From Eilatimonas milleporae (GTDB lineage: Bacteria > Pseudomonadota > Alphaproteobacteria > Sphingomonadales > Kordiimonadaceae), in the NCBI RefSeq assembly GCF_003688555.1, contig NZ_REFR01000011.1, forward strand, positions 1-64,000: 64,000 nucleotides of DNA, given 5' to 3'. A program made the translations under genes and the position numbers. Shown here piece after piece: positions 1-9,623 of this stretch (position 1 is its first letter; each line of letters begins with the position of its first letter). The notes under the pieces were generated by a model that was not told where the DNA came from, made no database searches, and saw only the letters and a list, made by a program, of their open reading frames with translations.

Positions 1-66
<66 letters not shown>

Positions 67-73
67 TTCAAAA

Positions 74-103
74 CCCCCGCCAAAACAGCGGGGGTCTTTC
101 TTT
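74..103 (+). terminator. rho-independent terminator of tRNA-fMet
   Basis: CCCCCGC (74-80), a 7-nt loop and GCGGGGG (88-94) form a perfect stem followed by TCTTTCTTT. Confidence 0.9.
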
Positions 104-531
104 GAGACCGCGACCCAGAAGGCGATGCCGCCTAAAACACCCCAACAGAACAAAACAACTGACTGACCAGTCAGTCAACGTTTCCTAAAGTTCCCACATA
201 CCACCAATCAACAGGGTACTTCGCACGGAGACACACTAATCTATGAAAAGGTCCGATGAGGCCCCGTTCTCTCAGTCGGCCAATCCAATTCAAGGGAAGG
301 CTTCGTGGAGCGCTTCCATCTATATCGTTTTCATGCTTGTAAACGCATCGTCATTGCCTAAAGTGCGAGTCACTCGCAATGGTGGGCCGCGCGCGTCACC
401 GAGACGATGTTGAAACGGGCCCATGCATCAGACACGGCAGTCAATAATCAGGCAGATACAATGCCCATCGTCTTCGGCCGGAATTGAGCCGGCAGGGACT
501 TGCCGTGCCTAGAAGTCCAGCTAGGCTGAAG
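104..531. other. intergenic region between tRNA-fMet and the sigma factor gene
   Basis: No convincing gene is seen. The stretch holds one copy of the dispersed 18-bp palindrome (160-177) and presumably the promoter of the sigma/FecR pair. I looked for a second copy of the tRNA 3' end, which would mark an integrated element, and saw none in the window. Confidence 0.6.
160..177. promoter_or_regulatory. dispersed palindrome, copy 1
   Basis: TGACTGACCAGTCAGTCA: 8-bp inverted arms around a 2-bp centre, the shape of a TetR-family operator. It lies about 355 bp upstream of the preferred sigma factor start. Six more copies occur in the window. Confidence 0.6.
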
Positions 532-1140
532 ATGAAAACCACGCCGGCGAAACCGGCACGGGTCAGCGCCCAAGCTTCGCATTGTTCGGCTTTATCGAAA
601 CAAGACCAGCGTAATCAGGACATTGCCGCGCTTTATGGCCAGCACGCACCTCAGCTCATCGCCACGCTGCGCACAATGTTCGGCAGCGGTCCTCCAGATC
701 CGGAGGATGTCGCCCAGCAGGCGTTTGAGAAGATTTTGGCGCGCGACCATTTGAATGACATCAGGAACCTGAACGCATTTCTATGGCGGACCGCGCGCAA
801 TATCTGCCTGAAAGGCCGACGCCATGAAGATGTAAGATCGAAATTTGATTTCGAAATCGAGCACCTTTTTTTCCCGCGCCGAGGGGACGATTCCACGGCG
901 GAAGGGGTCTTAAGGTCGAAACAGGAGTTGCAGGCAATCAACGACGCCTTGAGGCAGATGCCGGATAAACGCCGTCGCGCCTTTCTTTTGAACAAGGTGG
1001 AGGGCCTGAGCGTGACTGAGGTAGCGGAGCGCCTGAATATCGGCCGCAGTCCGGCGACCCGTCATATTTCCCGCGCCTATCGCGACATCGAATTGCATCT
1101 CGCGCGGCAGAACGCAGAGACGGATGACAATGACCGCTAA
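532..1140 (+). CDS. ECF sigma factor, FecI type
   Basis: An RNA polymerase sigma-70 family factor of about 202 aa that would direct transcription of the neighbouring receptor gene. Region 2 is seen at DIAALYGQHAPQLIATL and PEDVAQQAFEKILAR. Region 4 (MPDKRRRAFLLNKVEGLSVTEVAERL) carries the helix-turn-helix. An in-frame TTG at 484 would add 16 residues; ATG 532 is preferred because FecI-type proteins have a short N terminus. The end overlaps the FecR gene by 17 bp, the usual co-translated sigma/anti-sigma order. The inducing signal should be perceived by the TBDT downstream (known for the Fec paradigm; inferred here). Confidence 0.88.
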   Translation: MKTTPAKPARVSAQASHCSALSKQDQRNQDIAALYGQHAPQLIATLRTMFGSGPPDPEDVAQQAFEKILARDHLNDIRNLNAFLWRTARNICLKGRRHEDVRSKFDFEIEHLFFPRRGDDSTAEGVLRSKQELQAINDALRQMPDKRRRAFLLNKVEGLSVTEVAERLNIGRSPATRHISRAYRDIELHLARQNAETDDNDR

Positions 1141-2200
1141 CTCCGAGTTCGAACGGCTTTGCCATCTCGCCCATGATTGGCGCGAGCGGATCGAGGACGA
1201 CAAGGCTTCCGATGCCGATCGCGCCGCGTTCGAGCGCTGGCTCGACGAAGATATCCGGCACGTGGAGGCGTGGGAGAAAAGCAAGACGCTGATCGCCGCC
1301 TATGACCATCTCCAGCCGGACGATATCGACGTTGATCTGCTGCGTCCCTTGCCGGAAGAAGGCCGGAGCGCAGGTATTCGATTTGCCGACGGTTTCCGTC
1401 ATCAGTCCAAACCTGAAGTCTGGGCGGCAGCGGCGGCGGTGCTTGCCTGTATTGTCATCGTCCCGGTTTACCAGTCGATTTTCAATTCTGAAGATCCGGC
1501 GCAGTCCAGCGCCGCCGTGGTCGACGTCCGTTATACGACGGGCATCGCAGAGGCCGACGCTTTAGTTCTATCCGATGGTACCGAAATCACCATCGGGGCG
1601 GCAACGGATGTGCGGATTTCGTTTTCAGGCAGCGCGCGATCCGTCGAACTGGCCGCCGGCGCAGCGATTTTCGACGTGGCAAGCGATCCGGCACGTCCGT
1701 TTTCCGTTACAGCGGGCGACCTGACCGCCACTGCGCTTGGCACTGAATTTGAGGTGCGCGGAAATGGCGGCGTTTACCGGGTCGCCGTGTCCGAGGGTCG
1801 TGTCGACGTCGCCTACCCCCTCCTCCTGAATGGTGCGCCAAGCGGCCTGACAATGCGCCGTAAGCTGGCTGCGGGAGAACAGATCGCCGCCACACGGGCC
1901 AAAGGCCTGCGCGCCGTAACGCCCGTTCAGGTCTCAAGAATCGGGGCCTGGCGCAATCACAAGCTTGTTTATGACGGCGCGACCATCGAAGAACTCGTCG
2001 CCGACGCCAACCGCTATTTCGATGGCGAGATTGTTCTCGATGAAACCATCAACACTCTCGGTCAAAAGACGATCACGGCGTCGTTCGACGTGCGCGACCG
2101 CGATGCCATGCTGGAAACGCTCGCCTACGCCTTTCCCATCCGGATCGACGCTTCCGACCGCGATCGCATTATCCTTAAAAGTGACGACGACGCGCCATAA
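1124..2200 (+). CDS. FecR-family anti-sigma regulator
   Basis: A 358-aa inner-membrane protein that carries the receptor signal from periplasm to sigma factor. The N terminus is a DUF4880-type cytoplasmic domain (about residues 8-55, with FERWLDEDIRHVEAW). One membrane segment follows near residues 100-120, then the periplasmic FecR domain (LSDGTEITIGAATDVRISF and following) and a C-terminal STN-like part that would contact the receptor N domain. ATG 1124 lies inside the end of the sigma gene; a second Met at 1130 is also possible. An ECF-like promoter sits just downstream, in front of the receptor gene. Confidence 0.88.
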   Translation: MTMTANSEFERLCHLAHDWRERIEDDKASDADRAAFERWLDEDIRHVEAWEKSKTLIAAYDHLQPDDIDVDLLRPLPEEGRSAGIRFADGFRHQSKPEVWAAAAAVLACIVIVPVYQSIFNSEDPAQSSAAVVDVRYTTGIAEADALVLSDGTEITIGAATDVRISFSGSARSVELAAGAAIFDVASDPARPFSVTAGDLTATALGTEFEVRGNGGVYRVAVSEGRVDVAYPLLLNGAPSGLTMRRKLAAGEQIAATRAKGLRAVTPVQVSRIGAWRNHKLVYDGATIEELVADANRYFDGEIVLDETINTLGQKTITASFDVRDRDAMLETLAYAFPIRIDASDRDRIILKSDDDAP

Positions 2201-2219
2201 ACTTTTCGGCTCCGCAAGC

Positions 2220-2259
2220 GAAAAAATTTGTTCTCCTAGGGGGTCACGCCGCTGTCTTC
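2220..2259 (+). promoter_or_regulatory. possible ECF (FecI-type) promoter of the TBDT gene
   Basis: GAAAAAATTTG (2220-2230) and CTGTCTTC (2252-2259) resemble the -35 and -10 elements seen upstream of FecI-controlled receptors. They sit between the fecR stop and the receptor start. TCTTCAAGGG here resembles TCTTAAGGG upstream of the phytate-type TBDT at 38.5 kb. This is pattern matching by eye only. Confidence 0.4.
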
Positions 2260-2327
2260 AAGGGTCATCATTTTGTAAATGCGAATGATCGGCGTTCGCA
2301 TGATGTGGCCTGAGGGGGATCAGACCC

Positions 2328-5009
2328 GTGCCTTTTATCACGTTAAATCAAAAAACGAGGATTGCTTTTGCGGCTGGGACGGCGTTACTGGCGCTGAGTA
2401 TCGCGGGGGTGCCGGCCTTCGCACAGGCGAGCGATCCTGAGGCTATGGAACGCTGGATCGACATCCCCGCCGGCCCGCTCGGTCAGTCGGTCCTTGCCCT
2501 GTCGGAGGCCTACGGTATTCAGGTTCTGGTGCCTAACGATCTTATCGCGGGCAAGCGCGCGGCGCCGCTCTCGGGCACGTTCAGCGCTTCAGTGGCGCTT
2601 GTGAGGCTGTTTGAAGATGCGAACCTGAAAGCCGAACGGCTTCCCAACGGGAATTACGTCGTCAGCGTACGAGCGGCGCAAAAACGATCCGCGCGCGAAG
2701 AGGCGCCGGCGGCGGACGTCATCCTGGTCGATACAATCACTGTCACCGGTGAGAAAATCGACCGCACCCTTCAGGAAACGGTCAGCTCTGTCGCTGTTTT
2801 CGATGAAGAGACGATCGACACGCAGAATTTTGTCGATCTGTTCGACCTGATCAACCAGACTGCCAACGTCGCGGGTATTGGCGACGATACCGGCTTCAGC
2901 ATTCGAGGGCTTCGTAATGTGGGTGCGGGGTTTGGCGCGATCACCAGCGATGTGGCGACCGTCTATCTCGATGGTGTTTTTCTGCCGAGCGGTCTGTTCG
3001 CGAGCAGTCCGCTGAACCTTTGGGACATTGAGAGCGTCGAGATATTTCGCGGACCGCAATCGACCATTCAGGGGCGCAATGCACTGATCGGCGCAGTTGT
3101 GGCGCGCACCGTTGATCCGGGATCGGAGTATTCAGGTAAGGCCCAGTTTCGCTATGGCGAATTCAATTCATTAAGGGGTTCGGCTGCCCTGACCGCGCCG
3201 ATCCTGCGCGACCAGGTCTCGCTGCGTCTCGCCAGCGATTACACCGAAACGGAAGGGTTCGTGGAAAACCTGAACCTGGATGAAGATGATGCAGCCGGCC
3301 GGAAGGCGCTGACGGCGCGCGCCAAGCTGCTCATTACGCCAGACGCCGTGCCTCGCCTCACGGCGCGGCTGAACTTCACCTATTCCGATGTCGATGAGCA
3401 GACCGCGTTTATCGCGGAAGGACTTTTTCCCGAGCAGCGCGTGACCTTCCAGGACGAGCGCAATATCGATCAGTCGGAGACTTTCCTCACATCGGCGGAG
3501 ATCGATTATGCGTTGACGGACAGGTTAAGCGTGACCAGCGTCAGCGCTTTTATCGACACGGACCGCGCGGGGGCTTCTGATCTCGACCGGGGGCCGTCCG
3601 TATCTCCATCTAATGCAACATCTATCGGACGTGACAGGATATTCAGCCAGGAGCTTCGCTTTTTCTATGACGGCGACCGGTTGGATTTCATTTTGGGTGG
3701 TTATTATTTCAACAGCGACAATACTACCCGGCAGGGGAGCAGCGTGTTCCGCCCGTCCGGCGTACTGGTTCCTGCTCCTGAGATTCTGGCGAGACTGCTT
3801 TTGATGACGCCAACGCCAAATCCTGCTCAAGTCGCCCAGGCCAACGCGTTGCGAAACAGGCTTATTGCGGCGGTACCGACGACCGGGGTCGACACGCGCT
3901 TTCTCCAGAACAATGACATCGAAAACGTCGCCGTTTTCGGTGAAGCGACTTACGCCGTGACCGACAGATTGACGTTTACCTTTGGCGGACGGTTCGACAG
4001 CGAAAACATCGATCAGTCCCCTGCCTTTGCAGTGCAGATCATTCCAACGCCGCCCACGGGCGACCCTGCTGTGGATACGTTAATCGGTCTTCTGGCGACG
4101 GGTTTCAGCAGCGAAACCGACCTTCAGGCGACAAACGATTTCAACGCTTTTCTACCTAAAGGCGTTATCACCTATGACTGGACTGACGACCTGTCGACAA
4201 GCATCAGCGTACAACGCGCCTATCGGGCGGGCGGACTGTCGTTCAATCAGTTGCGTATCAATGTGGCCGGCGCGCTGCAGGGCGTCGAAACGCAGGAAGA
4301 ACTGGAAAGGCTCGGTGTCGTTAACAGGTTCGATCCCGAATTCACAATGAACTACGAGTTTTCCCTGCGTTCGCAATGGTTCGACCGCAGGCTGACCGTC
4401 AACGCCAATGCGTACTACATCGATTACAATGATCAGCAGGTCGGCGTCGTTCTGAGCTCCAATCCAAGTGATCTGCTCACCGCGAATGTCGGCAATTCGC
4501 GATTGTTCGGTTTTGAGCTTGAAACTTTCGCCAGACCTTTCGACGGACTTGACATCTTCGCTAATGTCGGTTTCGCTGACACGAAGTTCCTTGATAACGC
4601 TAATATTCTGGACGTTATCGGCCGTGATATCGTCGACACCGGCGATGTTGATCTGAGCAATGATCTTGTAGGCGCCAGATTCGCCAACTCGCCGCGCTGG
4701 ACCGGAGGTCTCGGCGGGCGCTACACGCATTCCACGGGGCTTTTTGCGAACATGCGTCTTCGTTATACGGGTAGGTCATTCTCGTCGGTCTTTAATGAAC
4801 CAAGCTCCGTCAATGACCGTTTCGTTATCGCCGATATGATAATCGGCTACACGCAGGACCGTTACGCGATTGAGCTGTTCGGAGATAATCTGTTCAACAA
4901 TGATTACCTGACGTTCAATCCTCGCGGCGAACTTGAAGATGGTTCGGTCGCCTTCGCCATCGCCGGGCCGCCGCGCGTCCTCGGCGTGCGCGTAACGGCG
5001 AACTTCTGA
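2328..5009 (+). CDS. TonB-dependent receptor with secretin/TonB N-terminal (STN) signalling domain
   Basis: An 893-aa outer-membrane gated porin of the FecA class. The signal peptide spans about residues 1-33 (ending in PAFAQA). An STN domain (about 43-113) lets it signal to FecR, a TonB-box-like VDTITVTG lies near 134-141, then the plug and a 22-strand barrel ending in the C-terminal Phe (VTANF) typical of outer-membrane proteins. The start is GTG 2328 with a GAGGGGG Shine-Dalgarno. Substrate cannot be told from sequence: FecI/FecR pairing suggests a ferric chelate, but the same wiring is used for other ligands, and no catabolic enzyme is directly linked. Confidence 0.93.
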   Translation: MPFITLNQKTRIAFAAGTALLALSIAGVPAFAQASDPEAMERWIDIPAGPLGQSVLALSEAYGIQVLVPNDLIAGKRAAPLSGTFSASVALVRLFEDANLKAERLPNGNYVVSVRAAQKRSAREEAPAADVILVDTITVTGEKIDRTLQETVSSVAVFDEETIDTQNFVDLFDLINQTANVAGIGDDTGFSIRGLRNVGAGFGAITSDVATVYLDGVFLPSGLFASSPLNLWDIESVEIFRGPQSTIQGRNALIGAVVARTVDPGSEYSGKAQFRYGEFNSLRGSAALTAPILRDQVSLRLASDYTETEGFVENLNLDEDDAAGRKALTARAKLLITPDAVPRLTARLNFTYSDVDEQTAFIAEGLFPEQRVTFQDERNIDQSETFLTSAEIDYALTDRLSVTSVSAFIDTDRAGASDLDRGPSVSPSNATSIGRDRIFSQELRFFYDGDRLDFILGGYYFNSDNTTRQGSSVFRPSGVLVPAPEILARLLLMTPTPNPAQVAQANALRNRLIAAVPTTGVDTRFLQNNDIENVAVFGEATYAVTDRLTFTFGGRFDSENIDQSPAFAVQIIPTPPTGDPAVDTLIGLLATGFSSETDLQATNDFNAFLPKGVITYDWTDDLSTSISVQRAYRAGGLSFNQLRINVAGALQGVETQEELERLGVVNRFDPEFTMNYEFSLRSQWFDRRLTVNANAYYIDYNDQQVGVVLSSNPSDLLTANVGNSRLFGFELETFARPFDGLDIFANVGFADTKFLDNANILDVIGRDIVDTGDVDLSNDLVGARFANSPRWTGGLGGRYTHSTGLFANMRLRYTGRSFSSVFNEPSSVNDRFVIADMIIGYTQDRYAIELFGDNLFNNDYLTFNPRGELEDGSVAFAIAGPPRVLGVRVTANF

Positions 5010-5359
5010 CAGCGCCCTGTCCTCGCGCGTCGCAGTCACGGCGCATACTGATGACAGACAGCGCAAAGAGTGCTTCGGTGCGGGCTCTTAGCGGACGGAA
5101 TGACCGCGTGCGGGACAAACCGGACTTTCGCCCGCAATTGCACCACTGTCGGCTTTGGGGACGGCATTCAACATACGGTCGTTTTCAGTGTGCTTCTGCC
5201 AAAGTATGAATGATGACATCAGGTCCCTGGCCGCAATATGTCTAAATGGTCGATCATGCGGCGTTTCTTGTTGCGGTTATTGAACCGAATTGTGTGTTGT
5301 CCTGCCAACACACGGTAAACTCGTTTCAGTGTCCAAACTGCCGAAAAAGAACACGCAGC

Positions 5360-5590
5360 ATAATTGCCTATGTCACCGTCGGTGACGATGACATCGCTCG
5401 CGCGAAACAGTTTTACTCTGCGTTTCTGCCGTCCCTTGATTGCGAGCTGAAGAGGGTCCTGCGGGTTTCATCTACGCGCTGCCCGAACAACCGGGTCAGT
5501 CAGTCGCTCTGCCGGAATTCTACCTTAAATCAACCTTCAATGGACGACACGGACGACGAAAGTACATTATCCGCATGCCAGACTTGGGGA
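5360..5590 (+). pseudogene. frameshifted, truncated VOC (glyoxalase/bleomycin resistance) family remnant
   Basis: One frame encodes IIAYVTVGDDDIARAKQFYS followed by AFLPSLDCELK, the typical first beta-alpha unit of a VOC-superfamily protein. Near 5450 the homology moves to another frame, which continues EEGPAGFIYALPEQPGQSVA and LPEFYLKSTFNGR, the expected next strands. After about 5590 family similarity is lost, and the usual second half (the RDPDGNK region) is absent. No good start or Shine-Dalgarno precedes it. I read it as a decayed gene, not an active enzyme. Confidence 0.6.
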
Positions 5591-6188
5591 CCGCGCAGCA
5601 AAGGCTCGTTTGCGGAGTGTGGCGTAACTGCTTTTTTACGCCACCATAATCCTTGTTCAAAACCAAAGCGGTTATCGAAGGTTTTTTCTCTCGCGCGATA
5701 GAAGCCATTCGCCGCGTTGCAGAAGATCGGTGAAACGGTCTCTTTCCGGTCATTGCTAAGTCCGCTGCCAATGATCGCCTCAGGCCGAACCCCACACCCG
5801 GGCGCTCTCATAGATTGGATTGACCTTTTATGTGGCTGCTTGGAAAAGACCATGCGGCTGTCGACGGTTGCGCTCGCCCGCAATCAGTTAAAGGGCTATC
5901 CTCCCTCATCAGCGGCGGGCCCTTTAACTCTGGCACCGGGGATCAAAACGAGGTGCTTTTGTGCGATGAACACAGCACCATGCTCCCCGGTCAGACCACA
6001 TAAAAACAAACTGACCAGTCAGTCACCGCCCCCCTATAGCCCCCAACACGTTACCAATGGCCATGACACTCTGCATTTGAAGGCATCCTCATCAGGTGAC
6101 CATTTCAAATTGTGTTTCGAATGCTATTTTTGCAATGTCTCCATTGAGCAGTGTGTGACATAGCCACGCGAAAATTGAGGAAAACAGG
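5591..6188. other. gene-poor stretch upstream of the first FAD oxidase
   Basis: Open frames here show no family signature and differ in character from neighbouring genes. It may be decayed DNA continuing from the VOC remnant. Near the right end it holds one dispersed palindrome (6008-6025) and presumably the oxidase promoter. Confidence 0.4.
6008..6025. promoter_or_regulatory. dispersed palindrome, copy 2
   Basis: CTGACCAGTCAGTCA keeps the core and right arm; the outer left four bases have decayed to AAAC. It lies about 165 bp upstream of the FAD oxidase start. Confidence 0.5.
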
Positions 6189-7757
6189 ATGCGTATCGTC
6201 AGGAAAGGGGCACCCGGCTACGATGCCGCCCGGGAAATGAACAATGCGCGCTTCGACCTGAAACCGGATGCCATCTATTACTGCGACAACCAGCACGATG
6301 CTGCCGATGTGGTTCGGCGTCTGGGGATGTGTTCTCGGAAAACAGGCATCCGGGTACGCGCCGGTGGCCACCAGCATGAGGGTATGAGTTCCGGCGACGG
6401 CGTATCGGTTATCGATATTTCCGAGATCAGCCGCATCAATTTCGAACGTCGAAGCGGCCGGGTCTGGATCGGTGCCGGCGCCGAATTGCAGATCCTGTAC
6501 GGCGCGACCGATGCCAAGAGGCGGTTGTTCCCCGGCGGCGGCTGTGACGATGTGCATATCGGCGGCCTGGTTCTGGGCGGTGGCTGGGGGTTTTACACGC
6601 GTCATCTGGGCCTGTGCTGTGACCGGCTGAAGGCCGTCCGGCTTGTGACGGCCGACGGCCAATCCATAGAGGTTTCAGACAAGATCGACGGTGACCTGAT
6701 GTGGGCCCTCCGGGGTGGCGGCGGTGGTAATTTCGGCGTCGTCACCGATTTTTTCTACGAGTTGGACCCCTGGCCGGACGGGCTGGAACGGCCGAGCAAC
6801 TTCACCATCCAATGGAACAGGCGCAGCCTGATTGCCGAGGTCATGGCTGAATGGGCGACGAATTTCCCGGTCAGCGCCGATAACAGGCTGACCAGCCTGT
6901 TGCAGATAACCCTGGTGGAGAAAGAGCTGGACGCACCCGAAGAGAGCGATGACGTGCCTCTTCTCCTGGAAGGCACCTATATCGGAACCGCCGAACAGAC
7001 CGAAGCGGCGCTGGCCGAATTGCTGCCGACCACTTTCGACAAAAGATATCGGCCCAAGACAGCCAGTGGTGCCGGAAGCATCGTGCACACCGGATTTCGC
7101 CACAGTCATGCGCGCCGCCAGTACGGCCCGCCCCGGCGCGAGGTCGTTCGCATGGCCGGCCAGCTGGATCGTAACGGTTTGGCGGCGGCGCCGGCGGACG
7201 TCCAGTCGACCTGCGCAGGCAATCCTTACCCGCATAAGGTATCGGGTTTCATGCCCAAGACGAACATCGAGAAAAGCCAGTCCGGTTCCGGACAGCCGGT
7301 CCACACCCCGGATCCCGCCCTGATCGAAACCGTACACGGGATTTTCAACGAACCGGCGGCCCCCGCTTCGAAGGTGCGGCGCTATCTGTCGCTGCACTCT
7401 CTGGGTGGTGAGGTCTTCACCAATGAAACCTATCGCCGGCGCAGCGCGTTTCCCTATCGCGACAAGCCCTTCATCCTCCAACCCGAAGCCTGGTGGGCCG
7501 ATCCTGACGACACGGCGGCGACCAGGGAGGGGCTTGATTTCATCGCCCGTCTCCGCGAGCGGCTGGCCCCCTACAGCGAGGGAGGCTTCATCAACTTCCC
7601 CGACCGCGACCTGACCGGTCCTGATCAGCGGGACCGGAACGCGCTGTTGCGGCCCTACTACGGCGAAGAGAATCTTGAAAAGCTGAAACAAATCAAAGCG
7701 CGGATGGACCCCAACAATCTGTTTGACTTTCCGATGGGCATCCCGCCGACCGATTGA
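6189..7757 (+). CDS. FAD-linked oxidase, berberine-bridge-enzyme (BBE) type, copy A
   Basis: A 522-aa flavoprotein oxidase of the PCMH/VAO superfamily. The N-terminal FAD-binding domain carries RVRAGGHQHEG with His61, and GGGCDDVHIGG with Cys119. These are the two positions that tether FAD in bicovalent BBE-like enzymes. A GGGGGNFGVVTDF segment follows near residue 180. The C terminus is the BBE signature (RPYYGEENLEKLKQIKARMD then NLFDFP). Such enzymes oxidise alcohols, sugars or benzylic carbons with O2; the substrate is unknown. No signal peptide. ATG 6189 has a GAGGAAAACAGG ribosome site. It is paralogous to the gene at 8043. Around residues 290-320 copy A is three residues shorter and diverges from copy B, but stays in frame. 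Confidence 0.88.
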   Translation: MRIVRKGAPGYDAAREMNNARFDLKPDAIYYCDNQHDAADVVRRLGMCSRKTGIRVRAGGHQHEGMSSGDGVSVIDISEISRINFERRSGRVWIGAGAELQILYGATDAKRRLFPGGGCDDVHIGGLVLGGGWGFYTRHLGLCCDRLKAVRLVTADGQSIEVSDKIDGDLMWALRGGGGGNFGVVTDFFYELDPWPDGLERPSNFTIQWNRRSLIAEVMAEWATNFPVSADNRLTSLLQITLVEKELDAPEESDDVPLLLEGTYIGTAEQTEAALAELLPTTFDKRYRPKTASGAGSIVHTGFRHSHARRQYGPPRREVVRMAGQLDRNGLAAAPADVQSTCAGNPYPHKVSGFMPKTNIEKSQSGSGQPVHTPDPALIETVHGIFNEPAAPASKVRRYLSLHSLGGEVFTNETYRRRSAFPYRDKPFILQPEAWWADPDDTAATREGLDFIARLRERLAPYSEGGFINFPDRDLTGPDQRDRNALLRPYYGEENLEKLKQIKARMDPNNLFDFPMGIPPTD

Positions 7758-8042
7758 ATCTGTGTGATCCGCTATGGGCGGACCGCTCCATGTCGGGTGG
7801 TCCACCGGATTTTACACTGCCTGATCAAAAGAAAAACTGTCCAATAGGATGTCGGGCATGATGTAAAAAGTTGATTTCAGACACTTTATCTTATTTCCAA
7901 TTAATAAAAATGATTATATGGTAATTTATAAGAATGGGTTTTGTAAAAATTACTTAAATTGATTTTTTATACCGATCGACTATTCTTTCGATGCAATGTT
8001 ACGAGTGTGTCACCACGTTCCCATCAAAATCGGGGATCTGCG
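7758..8042. other. very AT-rich spacer between the two FAD oxidase genes
   Basis: About 7855-7985 is mostly A and T (runs such as AATTAATAAAAATGATTATA), in sharp contrast to the GC-rich surroundings. It probably contains the promoter of copy B and would be an expected target for nucleoid or xenogeneic-silencing proteins. No RNA gene is recognised. Confidence 0.5.
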
Positions 8043-9623
8043 ATGCGCGTTATCAGGAAAGGCGATCCGGACTACGAGCTTGCGCGCGAAATTTCCAATG
8101 CGCGTTTCGATCTGAACCCTGACACGATCTATTTCTGCGACAATCACCGAGACATTGCCGACCTGATCTGTAAACTGAGGGCCTCCCCGCCGCGAAGCGG
8201 CATCCGAGTGCGTGCCGGCGGCCATCAGCATGTGGGTATGAGCTCCGGCGACGGTGTGGCGGTCATCGATGTTTCGGAAATCAGCCGGATCAATTTCAGG
8301 CGCCGCAGCAGTGAGGTTTGGATAGGCGCCGGCACCGAATTGCAGACTCTATATGGCGCGGTGGACGCCAGAAGGCTGCTGTTCCCAGGCGGCGGTTGCA
8401 ACGATGTCCATCTGGGCGGCCTGATACTGGGTGGCGGCTGGGGGCCCTATACCCGGTATCTGGGCCTTGGCTGTGATCAGCTGAAGGCCGTTCGGATCGT
8501 CAAGGCCGACGGCACTTTCGCAGAGGACGTCTCGGACCGGAACGACCCCGACCTGATGTGGGCGATTAGAGGGGGTGGTGGGGGTAATTTCGGTATCGTA
8601 ACGGACTTCTTCTATGATTTGAAACCATGGCCGGAAGGTTTGCAGAAGCCGAGCATCTTCTCCTTGCGCTGGACCAAAAGAAGCCTGATCGCCGATGTCT
8701 TGCAGGAGTGGGCGGCGAATTTTCCGGTCAGCGACGACACGCGCCTGACCAGCTTTTGCCGGCTGACCCTGGTCGCGAAAGAATTGGACACGCCCCGAGA
8801 CACCGATGATGTGCCGATTTCCATTGGCGGCACCTATATCGGCACGCCCGAAGAGGCCGAAGCGTTGCTGGCCAAACTGCTGCCGACCACCTATGCGAGA
8901 CGGTATCGGCCGAAAACAGCCGACAGCGACGCGTTTGTAACCATTTTTTACGCCGATTTCAGCCATATCCATCCTGACTACCAGCCGGGCCCGCCCCATA
9001 AGGAAGCCGAGCGCGTGGCGAGAGAGCTTGGTTACGACGACCTGCTGGGGGCGCCGCCGGTGGAAGTTCAGTCGACCTGCTCCGGCATGCCCTTTCCGCA
9101 CAAGGTTTCGGGCTTCGTGCCCAAAACAAGGATCGAGAAAAGCCAATCCGGATCCGGGCAACCGGTCCACCGCCCGGACCCGCACATGATAGAGACCTTG
9201 CGGCAGATCTTCACCAAGCAGGCACGCGCCGCCTCAAAGGTGCGGTGCTACCTGTCTCTGCACTCTCTGGGGGGCGAGGTCTTCACCAACGAAACCTACC
9301 GCGAGCGCAGTGCCTTCCCTTATCGTGACAGGCCCTTTCTGTTTCAGCCTCAAGCCTGGTGGGCCGATCCCAACGATCCGGAGGCGACGAAAGAAGGGCT
9401 CGGTTTCATTGCCCGGCTCCGCAAACACCTCGTGCCCTACACTGAGGGCGGGTTCATCAATTTCCCCGATCTCGATCTGGCCGGGCCCGCGCCCGCGTCT
9501 CGAGACGAATTGCTGCTGCCTTATTATGGCGAAACCAACCTGGCGCGCCTAAGGAAGATCAAGGCACGTGTCGATCCTGATAATCTGTTTGATTTTCCCA
9601 TGGGTATCCTGCCCGCTGATTAG
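8043..9623 (+). CDS. FAD-linked oxidase, berberine-bridge-enzyme type, copy B
   Basis: A 526-aa paralogue of the gene at 6189, similar over its full length. It has the same bicovalent-FAD positions (His61 in RAGGHQHVG, Cys119 in GGGCNDVHLGG), the same GGGGGNFGIVTDF segment and the same BBE C terminus (LPYYGETNLARLRKIKARVD). ATG 8043 is chosen because it aligns exactly with the start of copy A; upstream in-frame codons from 7959 lie in AT-rich promoter-like DNA. The two copies probably arose by tandem duplication followed by divergence, giving either different substrates or separate regulation, since only copy A has the TGACTGAC palindrome upstream. Confidence 0.88.
   Translation: MRVIRKGDPDYELAREISNARFDLNPDTIYFCDNHRDIADLICKLRASPPRSGIRVRAGGHQHVGMSSGDGVAVIDVSEISRINFRRRSSEVWIGAGTELQTLYGAVDARRLLFPGGGCNDVHLGGLILGGGWGPYTRYLGLGCDQLKAVRIVKADGTFAEDVSDRNDPDLMWAIRGGGGGNFGIVTDFFYDLKPWPEGLQKPSIFSLRWTKRSLIADVLQEWAANFPVSDDTRLTSFCRLTLVAKELDTPRDTDDVPISIGGTYIGTPEEAEALLAKLLPTTYARRYRPKTADSDAFVTIFYADFSHIHPDYQPGPPHKEAERVARELGYDDLLGAPPVEVQSTCSGMPFPHKVSGFVPKTRIEKSQSGSGQPVHRPDPHMIETLRQIFTKQARAASKVRCYLSLHSLGGEVFTNETYRERSAFPYRDRPFLFQPQAWWADPNDPEATKEGLGFIARLRKHLVPYTEGGFINFPDLDLAGPAPASRDELLLPYYGETNLARLRKIKARVDPDNLFDFPMGILPAD

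Noticed and set aside
7050-7200. Suspected double frameshift in FAD oxidase A
   Set aside because: Local residues differ from copy B, but GPP-R/HKE and the following helix align in frame on both sides, so a 3-residue shortening and divergence suffice.
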